A stretch of DNA of 64,000 bases from Liolophura sinensis (Eukaryota; Mollusca; Polyplacophora; Chitonida; Chitonidae): NCBI RefSeq assembly GCF_032854445.1, contig NW_027018013.1, positions 1 through 64,000 on the forward strand, in the 5' to 3' direction. A model generated the notes under the pieces. It was not told the DNA's origin. It saw only the letters and a list, made by a program, of their open reading frames with translations, and did not search any database. The translations under genes and the position numbers were made by a program. This document shows, one piece after another, positions 9,134 to 22,058 of the stretch (position 1 is the first letter of the stretch; every line of letters begins with the position of its first letter).

Positions 9134-10690
9134 CAGTTACGAAGTGAACATTATAATCATTATAATAGCATGCTCAGTTGCAAGATAAACATTGTAATCA
9201 TTATAATATCATTTTCAGTTACAAGATGAAAATTGTAATCGACATAATAGCATGTTTAGTTGCATGATGAACATTGTAATCATTGTAATAGCATGTTCAG
9301 TTACAAAGTAAACATTGTAATCATTATAATAGCCTTAACGGTTACAAAATCATCATTGTAATCAATATAATAGCATGCACAGTTACAAAATGAATATTGC
9401 AATCATTATATTAGCATATTTCATAACAAGATGAACATTGTAATCATTATTATAGCATATGTAGTTACAAGATGAACACTGTAATCATTATAAAAACATC
9501 ATCAGTTACAAGGTGGACATTGTAATCAGTGTAAAACCATGCTCAGTTGCAAAATGGACATTGTAATCATTACATTAGCATGTTCAGTTACAAGATGAAC
9601 ATTGTAATCATTATAATATCATGCTCAGTTGCAAGATGAAGATTGTAATCGAGATAATAGCATGTTCAGTTACAAGATGAACATTGTAATCATTGTAATA
9701 GCATGTTCAGTTACAAAGTGAACATTGTAATTAGTATACAAGCATGCTCAGTTGCAAAATGGACATTGTAATCATTACAATAGCATATTCAGTTACAAGA
9801 TGAACATTGTAATCATTATAATAATGTGCTCCGTTACAAGGTGAACATTGGAATCATTACAATAGCGTGCTCAGTTACAAGATGATCATTGTAATCATTA
9901 AAAAAACATGCCCAGTTACAAGATGAACATTGTAAAAGGTATAATATCATGTTCAGTTACGAAGTGAACATTGTAATCATTACAAAAGCATGCTCAGTTG
10001 CATGATAAACATTGTAATCATTAAAATATCATTTTCAGTTAAAAGATGAAGATTGTAATCGACATAATAGCATGTTCAGTTACAAGATAAACATTGTAAT
10101 CATTGTAATAGCATGTTCAGTTACAAAGTAAACATTGTAATTATTATATTAGCGTCAACTGTTACAAAATCATCATTGTAATCAATATAATAGTATGCTC
10201 AGTTACAAAATGAATATTGCAATTATTATATTAGCATATTTCATTACAAGATGAACATTGTAATCATTATTATAGCATATGTAGTTACAAGATAAACATT
10301 GTAATCATTTTAAAAACATCATCAGTTACAAGGTGAACATTGTAATCAGTATAAAAGCATACTCAGTTGCAAAATGGACATTGTAATCATTATAATCATA
10401 TTCACTTACAAGATGAATATTGTAATCATTATAATAACATCATCAGTTACAAAATAAACATTGTATTCATTATATTAGCACGTTCAATTACAAGACGAAC
10501 ATTGTAATCATTATAAACAGCATGTTCAGTTGCAAGGTGAACATTGTAATCATTATAAAAACATGCTCAGTTACAAGATGAACATTGTAATCATTATAAT
10601 AGCATGTTCAGTTACAAGGTGGACATTGTAATCAGTATAAAAGCATGCTCAGTTGCAAAATGGACATTGTAATCATTACATTAGCATATT
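8870..10690 (+). repeat. Source or sister block of a 3,028-bp-offset duplication
   Basis: About 1.8 kb here matches about 11,898-13,718 at a constant offset of 3,028. For example CGTGTTCATTTAC is at 8964 and 11992, and the TTTTAAAAACATC block is near 10,305 and 13,333. The same block also appears near 62,553-64,000. The gap between the two copies (about 10,690-11,898) holds sequence like 57,650-58,470. The corresponding stretch beside island 4 lacks the extra 3,028 bp. Confidence 0.75.
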
Positions 10691-11897
10691 CAGTTACAAG
10701 ATGAATATTGTAACATTATAATAACATCATCAGTTACAAAATGAACATTGTATTCATTATATTAGCACGTTCAATTACAAGATGAACATTGTAATCATTA
10801 TAATATCATGCTCAGTTGCAAGATGAAGATTGTAATCGACATAATAGCATGTTCAGTTACAAGATGAACATTGTAATCATTGTAATAGCATGTTCAGTTA
10901 CAAAGTGAACATTGTAATCGACATAATAGCATGTTTAGTTACAAGATGAACATTGTTATCATTGTAATAGCATGTTCAGTTACAAAGTGAACATTGTAAT
11001 CGACATAATAGCATGTTCAGTTACAAGATGAACATTGTAATCATTATAAAAACATCATCAGTTGCAAGGTGAACATTGTAATTAGAATACAAGCATGCTC
11101 AGTTGCAAAATGGACATTGTAATCATTACAATAGCATATTTAGGTACAAGATGAACATTGTAATCATTATAATAATGTGCTCAGTTACAAGGTGAACATT
11201 GTAATCATTACAATAGGGTGCTCAGTTACAATATGAACATTGTAATCATTATAATAGCATGTTCAGTTACAGGATGAACATTGTAATAATTTAATAGCGT
11301 GTTCAGTTACAAAATGAACATTGAAACCATTATAAGAGAATGTTCAGTGCCAAGATAAACATTGCAATCATTATAATAGCATATTCAGTTACAAGATGAA
11401 CATTATAATAACCTAATACTGTGTTCAGTTACAAAATGAACATTAAAATTGTTATAATAGCACGTTCAGTGACAAGGTGAACATTTAAATCATTATAATA
11501 GCATGCTCAGTTACAAGGTGAAAATTGTAATCATTATAATAGCGTCAACTGTTACAAAATCATCATTATAATCAATATAATAGCATGCCTAGTTGCAAAA
11601 TGAATATTGCAATCATTATATTAGCATATTTCATTACAAGATGAACATTGTAATCATTATTATAGCATATGTAGTTATAAGATGAGCATTGTAATCAGTA
11701 TAAAAGCATGTTCTGTTGCAAAATGAACATTGTAATCATTATTTTAGCATGTTCAGTTACAAGATGAACATTGTAATCATAATAACAGCATGGTCAGTTA
11801 CAAGATGAACACTGTAATCATTGTAATAGCATGTTTAGTTACTAGATTACCATTGTAATAATTTAATAGCGTGTTCAGTTACAAAATGAACATTGAA

Positions 11898-13718
11898 ATC
11901 ATTATAATAGAATGTTCATTGGCAAGATGAACATTGTAATCATTATAATAGCATATTCAGTTACAAGATGAACATTATAATAACCTAATACCGTGTTCAT
12001 TTACAAAATGAACATTAAAATTATTAAAATAGCACGTTCAGTGACAAAATGATCATTAAAATTATTATAATAGCATGCTCAGTTACAAGGTGAACATTGT
12101 AATCATTATAATAGCGTCAACGGTTACAAGATGAACATTGTAAAAGTTAAAATAGCATGTTCAGTTACGAAGTGAACATTATAATCATTATAATAGCATG
12201 CTCAGTTGCAAGATAAACATTGTAATCATTATAATATCATTTTCAGTTACAAGATGAAAATTGTAATCGACATAATAGCATGTTTAGTTGCATGATGAAC
12301 ATTGTATTCATTGTAATAGCATGTTCAGTTACAAAGTAAACATTGTAATCATTATAATAGCCTTAACGGTTACAAAATCATCATTGTAATCAATATAATA
12401 GCATGCACAGTTACAAAATGAATATTGCAATCATTATATTAGCATATTTCATAACAAGATGAACATTGTAATCATTATTATAGCATATGTAGTTACAAGA
12501 TGAACACTGTAATCATTATAAAAACATCATCAGTTACAAGGTGGACATTGTAATCAGTGTAAAACCATGCTCAGTTGCAAAATGGACATTGTAATCATTA
12601 CATTAGCATGTTCAGTTACAAGATGAACATTGTAATCATTATAATATCATGCTCAGTTGCAAGATGAAGATTGTAATCGAGATAATAGCATGTTCAGTTA
12701 CAAGATGAACATTGTAATCATTGTAATAGCATGTTCAGATACAAAGTGAACATTGTAATTAGTATACAAGCATGCTCAGTTGCAAAATGGACATTGTAAT
12801 CATTACAATAGCATATTCAGTTACAAGATGAACATTGTAATCATTATAATAATGTGCTCCGTTACAAGGTGAACATTGGAATCATTACAATAGCGTGCTC
12901 AGTTACAAGATGATCATTGTAATCATTAAAAAAACATGCCCAGTTACAAGATGAACATTGTAAAAGGTATAATATCATGTTCAGTTACGAAGTGAACATT
13001 GTAATCATTACAAAAGCATGCTCAGTTGCATGATAAACATTGTAATCATTAAAATATCATTTTCAGTTAAAAGATGAAGATTGTAATCGACATAATAGCA
13101 TGTTCAGTTACAAGATGAACATTGTAATCATTGTAATAGCATGTTCAGTTACAAAGTAAACATTGTAATTATTATATTAGCGTCAACTGTTACAAAATCA
13201 TCATTGTAATCAATATAATAGTATGCTCAGTTACAAAATGAATATTGCAATTATTATATTAGCATATTTCATTACAAGATGAACATTGTAATCATTATTA
13301 TAGCATATGTAGTTACAAGATAAACATTGTAATCATTTTAAAAACATCATCAGTTACAAGGTGTACATTGTAATCAGTATAAAAGCATACTCAGTTGCAA
13401 AATGGACATTGTAATCATTATAATCATATTCACGTACAAGATGAATATTGTAATCATTATAATAACATCATCAGTTACAAAATAAACATTGTATTCATTA
13501 TATTAGCACGTTCAATTACAAGATGAACATTGTAATCATTATAAACAGCATGTTCAGTTGCAAGGTGAACATTGTAATCATTATAAAAACATGCTCAGTT
13601 ACAAGATGAACATTGTAATCATTATAATAGCATGTTCAGTTACAAGGTGGACATTGTAATCAGTATAAAAGCATGCTCAGTTGCAAAATGGACATTGTAA
13701 TTATTACATTAGCATATT
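11898..13718 (+). repeat. Second copy of the 3,028-bp-offset block
   Basis: Pairs with 8,870-10,690 with scattered substitutions, for example GTGTACATTG near 13,362 for GTGAACATTG and CACGTACAAG near 13,431 for CACTTACAAG. From 11,508 to at least 13,345 it also runs without an indel against 62,163-64,000 at offset 50,655, so the copy continues past the window's right end. Confidence 0.75.
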
Positions 13719-16338
13719 CACTTACAAGATGAACATTGTAATTATTATAATAACATCATCAGTTACAAAATGAACATTGTATTCATTATATTAGCACGTT
13801 AAACTACAAGATGAACATTGTAATCATTATAATATCATGCTCAGTTTCAAGATGAAGATTGTAATCGACATAATAGCATGTTCAGTTACAAGATGAACAT
13901 TGTAATCATTGTAATAGCATGTTCAGTTACAAAGTGAACATTGTAATCCTTATAATTGCATGTTCAGTTACAAGATGAACATTGTAATCATTATAAAAAC
14001 ATCATCAGTTGCAAGGTGAACATTGTTATCAGTATACAAGCATGCTCAGTTGCAAAATGGACAGTGTAATCATTACAATAGCATATTCAGTTACATGATG
14101 AACATTGTAATCATTATAATAATGTGCTCAGTTACAAGGTGAACATTGTAATCATTACAATAGAGTGCTCAGTTACAAGATGAACATTGTAATCATTATA
14201 AAAACATCATCAGTTACAAGGTGAACATTGTAATCAGTATAAAAGCATGCTCAGTTGCAAAATGGACATTGTAATCATTACATTAGCATATTCACTTACA
14301 AGATGAATATTGTAATCATTATAATAACATCATCAGTTACAAAATAAACATTGTATTCATTATATTAGCACGTTCAATTACAAGATGAACATTGTAATCA
14401 TTATAAAAGCATGTTTAGTTGCAAGGTGAACATTGTAATCATTATAAAAACATGCTCAGTTACAAGATTAACATTGAAGTCATTATAATAGCATGTTCAG
14501 TTACAAGGTGGACATTGTAATCAGTATAAAAGCATGCTCAGTTGGAGAATGGACATTATAATTATTATATTAGCATATTCAGTTACAAGATGAATATTGT
14601 AATCATTATAATAACATCATCAGTTACAAAATGAACATTGTATTCATTATATTAGCACGTTCAATTACAAGATGATCATTGTAATCATTATAATATCATG
14701 CTCAGTTGCAAGATGAATATTGTAATCGACATAATAGCATGTTCAGTTACAAGATGAACATTGTAATCATTGTAATAGCATGTTCAGTTACAAAGTGAAC
14801 ATTGTAATCCTTATAATTGCATGTTCAGTTACCAGATGAACATTGTAATCATTATAAAAACATCATCAGTTGCAAGGTGAACATTGTAATCAGTATACAA
14901 GCATGCTCAGTTGCAAAATGGACATTGTAATCATTACAATAGCATATTCAGGTACAAGATGATGTTGTAATCATTATAATAATGTGCTCAGTTACAAGGT
15001 GAACATTGTAATCATTACAATATCGTGCTCAGTTACAATATGAACATTGTAATAATTTAATAGCGTGTTTAGTTACAAAATGAACATTGAAACCATTATA
15101 AGAGAATGTTCAGTGCCAAGATAAACATTGCAATCATTATAATAGCATATTCAGTTACAAGATGAACATTATAATAACCTAATACTGTGTTCAGTTACAA
15201 AATGAACATTAAAATTGTGATAATAGCACGTTCAGTGACAAGGTGAACATTTAAATCATTATAATAGCATGCTCAGTTACAAGGTGAACATTGTAATCAT
15301 TATAATAGCGTCAACTGTTACAAAATCATCATTGTAATCAATATAATAGCATGCCTAGTTACAAAATGAATATTGCAATTATTATATTAGCATATTTCAT
15401 TACAAGATGAACATTGTAATCATTATTATAGCATATGTAGTTATAAGATGAGCATTGTAATCAGTATAAAAGCATGTTCTGTTGCAAAATGAACATTGTA
15501 ATCATTATTTTAGCATGTTCAGTTACAAGATGAACATTGTAATCATAATAACAGCATGGTCAGTTACAAGATGAACACTGTAATCATTGTAATAGCATGC
15601 TCAGTTACAAGATGAACATTGTAATCAGTATTATAGCATATTCGGTTACAGGATGAACATTGCAATAACCTAATACCGTGTTCAGTTACAAAATGAACAT
15701 TAAAACTATTATAATATCACTTTCAGTGACATGGTGAACATTGTAATCATTATAATAGCATGTTCAGTTACGAGGTGATTATTGTAATTACTAGAATAGC
15801 ACGTTCAGTTACAAGACACCCTTTGTAATTATTATAATAGCATCTTCAGTTACAAGATAAACATTGTAATCATTATATTAGCACGTTTAGTTGAAACGTG
15901 AGGATTGTAATTGATATAATAGCATGTTCAGTTACAAGATAAATATTTTAGTTATTGTAATGGCATGTTTATTTACAAGGTGAACATTGTAATCATTATA
16001 ATAACATGTTTACTTACAAGATGATCATTGTAATCATCATATTAGGACGTTCAGTTACAAGATGAACATTGTAATTATTATAAAAGCATGTTCACTTACT
16101 AAATGAACATTGTAATTATTATAATATCATGCTTAGTTACAAGATGAACATTGTTATCAGTATAATAGCATGTTCAGTAACAACATAAACATTGTAATCA
16201 TTATAATAGCATGCTCAATTACAAGATGAACATTGTAATCAGTATAATAGCATGCTCAGTTACAAAATTAACAATGTAATCATTATACTAGTATGCTCAG
16301 TTACAAGATGAACATTGTAATCATTATAATAACATGTT

Positions 16339-16379
16339 CAGTTACCAGAGAGAACGACGTTAAGACCCAAGCACTCACT
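16339..16379 (+). repeat. Chimeric satellite/SINE-tail monomer (copy 2, AAGACCC variant)
   Basis: Exactly 41 bp from CAGTTACC to the next CAGTTACC. It carries GTTAAGACCC in place of GTTAAAACCC, a variant shared only with copies at 56763, 58604 and 60445. No island follows; the array continues with ordinary monomers. Confidence 0.9.
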
Positions 16380-19078
16380 CAGTTACCAGATGAACATTGT
16401 AATCATTATATTAGGATGTTCAGTTACAAGATGAACATTGTAATCAATATAATAGCATATTCAGTTACAAAGTGAACATTGTAATCGACATAATAGCATG
16501 TTTAGTTACAAAATGAACATTGTAATCATTATACTAGTATGCCCAGTTACAAGATGAACATTGTTATCAGTATAATGGCATGTTCAGTTACAACATGAAC
16601 ATTGTAATCATTATAATAGCATGTTCAGTTACAAGATGAACATTGTAATCAGTATAATAGCATGCTCAGTTACAAAATTAATATTGTAATCATTATAATA
16701 GCGTCAACGGTTACAAAATCATCATTGTAATCAATATAATAGCATGCTCAGTTACAAAATTAATATTGCAGTTACTATATTAGCATATTTCATTACAAGA
16801 TGAACAATGTAATCAGTATTATAGCATATGTAGTTACAAGATGAACATTGTAATCATTATAAAAACATCATCAGTGACAAGGTGAACATTGTAATCAGTA
16901 TAAAAGCATTGTCAGTTGCAAAATGGACATTGTAATCATTACATTAGCATATTAACTTACAAGATGAATATTGTAATCATTATAATAACATCATCAGTTA
17001 CAAACAAACATTGTATTCATTATATTAGCACGTTCAATTACAAGATGAACATTGTAATCATTATAAAAGCATGTTCAGTTACAAGGTGAACATTGTAATC
17101 ATTATAAAAACATGCTCAGTTACTAGATGAACATTTAAATCATTATAATAGCATGTTCAGTTACAAGTTGGACATTTTAATCAGTATAAAAGCATGCTCA
17201 GTTGCAAAATGGACATTGTAATCATTACATTAGCATATTCAGTTACAAGATGAATATTGTAACATTATAATAACATCATCAGTTACAAAATGAACATTGT
17301 ATTCATTATATTAGCACGTTCAATTACAAGATGAACATTGTAATCATTATAATATCATGCTCAGTTGCAAGATGAAGATTGTAATCATTGTAATAGCATG
17401 TTCAGTTACAAAGTGAACATTGTAATCGACATAATAGCATGTTTAGTTACAAGATGAACATTGTAATCATTGTAATAGCATGTTCAGTTACAAAGTGAAC
17501 ATTGTAATCGACATAATAGCATGTTCAGTTACAAGATGAACATTGTAATCATTATAAAAACATCATCAGTTGCAAGGTGAACATTGTAATTAGAATACAA
17601 GCATGCTCAGTTGCAAAATGGACATTGTAATCATTACAATAGCATATTTAGGTACAAGATGAACATTGTAATCATTATAATAATGTGCTCAGTTACAAGG
17701 TGAACATTGTAATCATTACAATAGGGTGCTCAGTTACAATATGAACATTGTAATCATTATAATAGCATGTTCAGTTACAGGATGAACATTGTAATAATTT
17801 AATAGCGTGTTCAGTTACAAAATGAACATTGAAACCATTATAAGAGAATGTTCAGTGCCAAGATAAACATTGCAATCATTATAATAGCATATTCAGTTAC
17901 AAGATGAACATTATAATAACCTAATACTGTGTTCAGTTACAAAATGAACATTAAAATTGTTATAATAGCACGTTCAGTGACAAGGTGAACATTTAAATCA
18001 TTATAATAGCATGCTCAGTTACAAGGTGAACATTGTAATCATTATAATAGGGTCAACTGTTACAAAATCATCATTATAATCAATATAATAGCATGCCTAG
18101 TTGCAAAATGAATATTGCAATCATTATATTAGCATATTTCATTACAAGATGAACATTGTAATCATTATTATAGCATATGTAGTTATAAGATGAGCATTGT
18201 AATCAGTATAAAAGCATGTTCTGTTGCAAAATGAACATTGTAATCATAATAACAGCATGGTCAGTTACAAGATGAACACTGTAATCATTGTAATAGCATG
18301 TTCAGTTACTAGATTACCATTGTAATAATTTAATAGCGTGTTCAGTTACAAAATGAACATTGAAATCATTATAATAGAATGTTCATTGGCAAGATGAACA
18401 TTGTAATCATTATAATAGCATATTCAGTTACAAGATGAACATTATAATAACCTAATACCGTGTTCATTTACAAAATCAACATTAAAATTATTAAAATAGC
18501 ACGTTCAGTGACAAAATGATCATTAAAATTATTATAATAGCATGCTCAGTTACAAGGTGAACATTGTAATCATTATAATAGCGTCAACGGTTACAAGATG
18601 AACATTGTAAAAGTTAAAATAGCGTGTTCAGATACAAAATGAACATTGAAATCATTATAATAGAATGTTCAGTGGCAAGATAAACATTGTAATCATTATA
18701 ATAGCATATTCAGTTACAAGATGAACATTATAATAACCTAATACCGTGTTCATTTACAAAATGAACATTAAAATTATTAAAATAGCACGTTCAGTGACAA
18801 AATGATCATTAAAATTATTATAATAGCATGCTCAGTTACAAGGTGAACATTGTAATCATTATAATAACATGTTCACTTACAAGATGAACATTGTAATCAT
18901 TATATTAGGACGTTCAGTTACAAGATGAACATTGTAATCATTATAATAGCATGTTCAGTTACAAAATGAACATTGTAATTATTATAATATCATGCTTAGT
19001 TACAAATTTAACAATGTAATCATTATACTAGTATGCTCAGTTACAAGATGAACATTGTAATCATTATAATAACATGTT

Positions 19079-19119
19079 CAGTTACCAGAGAGAACGACGT
19101 TAAAACCCAAGCACTCACT
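19079..19119 (+). repeat. Chimeric satellite/SINE-tail monomer (copy 3)
   Basis: GTTAAAACCC variant. It is preceded by a junction where TTAGTTACAA runs straight into ATTTAACAATG, the site of the three-monomer deletion, and is not followed by an island. Confidence 0.9.
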
Positions 19120-19898
19120 CAGTTACCAGATGAACATTGGAATCATTATATTAGGACGTTCAGTTACAAGATGAACATTGTAATCAATATAATAGCATAT
19201 TCAGTTACAAAATGAACATTGTAATTATTATAATATCATGCTTAGTTACAAGATGAACATTGTTATCAGTATAATAGCATGTTCAGTTACAACATAAACA
19301 TTGTAATCATTATAATAGCATGTTCAGTTACAAGGTGATTTTTGTAATTACTATAATAGCATGGTCAGTTACAAGACACCCTTTGTAATTATTATAATAG
19401 CATCTTCAGTTACAAGATAAACATTGTAATCATTATTTTAGCACGTTTAGTTAAAACGTGAGGATTGTAATCGATATAATAGCATGTTCTGCTACAAGAT
19501 AAATATTGTAATTATTGTAATGGCATTTTCATTTACAAGGTGAACATTGTAATCATTATAATAACATGTTCACTTACAAGATGAACATTGTAATCATTTT
19601 ATTAGGACGTTCAGTTACAAGATGAACATTGTAATCATTATAATAGCATGTTCAGTTACAAAATGAACATTGTAATTATTATAATATCATGCTTAGTTAC
19701 AAGATGAACATTGTTAACAGTATAATAGCATGTTCAGTTACAACATAAACATTGTAATCATTATAATAGCATGCTCAATTACAAGATGAACATTGTAATC
19801 AGTATAATAGCATGCTCAGTTACAAATTTAACAATGTAATCATTATACTAGTATGCTCAGTTACAAGATGAACATTGTAATCATTATAATAACATGTT

Positions 19899-19939
19899 CA
19901 GTTACCAGAGAGAACGACGTTAAAACCCAAGCACTCACT
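19899..19939 (+). repeat. Chimeric satellite/SINE-tail monomer (copy 4, precedes island 2)
   Basis: GTTAAAACCC variant in the same position relative to island 2 as copy 1 has to island 1 (start 269 bp before the boundary). Confidence 0.9.
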
Positions 19940-21041
19940 CAGTTACCAGATGAACATTGTAATCATTATATTAGGACGTTCAGTTACAAGATGAACATTG
20001 TAATCAATATAATAGCATATTCAGTTACAAAATGAACATTGTAATCATTATACTAGTATGCCCAGTTACAAGATGAACATTGTAATCAGTATAATAGCGT
20101 GCTCAGTTACAAGATGAACATTGTAATCATTATAATAGCATGTTCAGTTACCAGATGAACATTGTAAGAATTATTTTTAGAATAAATCGCTTCCAAACTC
20201 TGGTATATTCACTATAGTTTAACTAAACGCCATCATATCGTATTTAAGTTAATTACATGTAATATTGTAATAGGCATGTTCTTAAGTCAAGTGGCCCTTT
20301 GTTTAGCCTTTTAAAACGGAAACTACAGGTATGCACATTTAAGAGAACTTATGTTTGTCCTTTTTTAAAACCATTTTCTTCATTCCTCAATGAAAAATAC
20401 ATGCATTGTTTCGCACCCCTATTTGCAGCGTACTGGCAATGGGCCAAATGTGTAGAATACGATATCTGTGAAATTAATCTGACTGCAATAAGATCAGAAA
20501 ATTCGACCCCAATTCTTTGATGGTTTCTCTACGGTTCTTCTATATCGGGACTAGTCTTGCTGACAATGGTAACTCATGCTCGTCGGCAGGTACACGTACG
20601 TTAATGAGATCAATAACTTTGTCTCTTTCTTTCAGGACAAATATGTACCTTATTAAACTAACGGTTTTGACAGATAAATGTAACAGCTCTGTGATCTCAT
20701 CATGTTAGAAATGAAATAAAAAATGCGATATAGACGTACTTGAGCTCCTAATATGTTTTTTCCAGAGTGCTTACGGTGGACTTCGTTTGGATTCTGTGAG
20801 GGTTTTGATAGGTCTGTTATATGTTAATTGTGGATTACTGAAAACTCGCACCACTAATATTATATGTACAAACATGTATGCTTAAAGCCTTCCTTTCACT
20901 AGGAAATAAAATAGCCTGAGTAGGAGCCTTGTCAGGTGGGGTTATGTATGGGAGGACTAAGGTTTGCCTGAAGTGAAAGACATAGGTACAGTAAATGGCG
21001 CAGAGACATACATGTCTTTACAAATAAATGTTATCTGATCG

Positions 21042-21433
21042 TCAGTTGCACAGACCGGCCCGGATAGCACAGTTGGTAGAGCGTCCGCTTCGGGACCGGT
21101 AGATCCAGGATCAATCCTTGGTCGAGTCACACCTAAGACTTTAAAAGAGGAAGTTGTAACTTCCTCGTTTGGCGTTCAGCATGAAGGGGATAGTGCAACG
21201 ACTGGTTGACCCGTTTCAGTATAATGGCTCGGGCGGGGCGGCTTACTTGCCTTCGGTAAGTCGTCTCAGTGATGCAGCACTAAATAAAAGAGCGGTGAAA
21301 ATCCGTCCTCCTGCAACAAGGAGGCACATTACACGTGCATGCACCCTAATGATTCCTTCGTCGTCATATGACTGAAAAATTGTTGAGTACGACGTTAAAC
21401 CCCAAGCACTCACTCACTCACTCAGTTGCACAG
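21042..21433 (+). mobile_element. SINE-1 with target-site duplications, island 2 copy
   Basis: Element body 21054-21421; direct repeats TCAGTTGCACAG at 21042-21053 and 21422-21433; A-box at 21065-21076. No difference from the island 1 copy was noticed. All four copies therefore descend from one insertion that was amplified with the island. Confidence 0.87.
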
Positions 21434-21484
21434 CGACATACATGTCTATACAGAAAAATGCTATCTGATCGCAGTCAGTGTAAA

Positions 21485-21619
21485 ATTCCTGACGGTGTTT
21501 ACTGTGCAGCAGAGATTCAGGATGGTGCTTACTGTGTAGCAGAGTTTCAGGATGGTATTTACTGTGCAGCAGAGATTCAGGATGGTGTTTACGGTGCAAC
21601 AGAGATTCAGTATGGTGTT
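21485..21619 (+). repeat. 30-bp minisatellite, island 2 copy
   Basis: Same 4.5 units and same substitutions as at 4577-4711. The unit number has not changed among the four islands. Confidence 0.87.
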
Positions 21620-21868
21620 AATTGATTTAATCAACGATTCAGGAAAACACAGTGATCCAGGTTTAGAAGCTGCCTGACTTCAGGTTATATTAATATCTTG
21701 AAGTAATGATACTTCGTTGCTTGAAACCATTTAAACATCCGAATTCCACTGACTCTATCAACACGCTGGATGAAAGAATAAATTGGAGTGAAATCAGTTA
21801 GAGAAACACATGATTTTCTATCGGCCTCACAACGTTTTACATTTTACTTACTTATTTAATTTTTGTTT

Positions 21869-22058
21869 GAGGAGGGCCTCAGTTACCGAGGGGGTCAGCA
21901 CGCCATCGCCCTGCAATGGGCTTCCAACCGATGCGGTCGCTGTGAGTTCAAGTCCAGCTCAGGCTGGCTTCCTCTTTTTGCCGTCCATGAGGAGGTCTTC
22001 TGGCAACCTGCGGGTAGTCGTGGGTTTCCCCCAGTACACCAAATAAATAAATAAATAA
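21869..22058 (+). mobile_element. SINE-2, island 2 copy
   Basis: B-box AGTTCAAGTCC at 21945-21955. It carries the subfamily B base T at 21970 (GGCTTCCTC). The (AAAT)n tail has the same length as in island 1. Confidence 0.72.

Larger units (their letters stand above)
19000..20045 (+). repeat. Duplicated chimeric-monomer unit before island 2 (820-bp spacing)
   Basis: About 226 bp around the chimeric monomer at 19079 recurs 820 bp (20 monomers) downstream around 19899. Further left the offset is 697 bp (17 monomers): AATAACATGTTCACTTAC is at about 18,863 and 19,560. The left copy therefore lacks three monomers that the right copy has. One base differs in the chimeric region: GAACATTGGAATC at about 19,131 against GAACATTGTAATC. 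Confidence 0.75.
6093..20167 (+). repeat. 41-bp satellite array, segment 2 (between islands 1 and 2)
   Basis: About 343 monomers, all in the same orientation. From island 1 the sequence runs in step with the flank of island 4: offset 42,059 to about 8,500, then 42,633 to about 10,690. After a 3,028-bp block absent from the island 4 side, the offset is 39,605 from about 13,700 to 16,050, and then 40,424. Recurrent divergent monomer types include a 40-bp unit containing CATTATAATAACCTAATACC, one with AAGACACCCTTTG, and one with AAACGTGAGGATTG. Chimeric SINE-tail monomers lie at 16339, 19079 and 19899. No gene or other element was seen. Confidence 0.97.
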
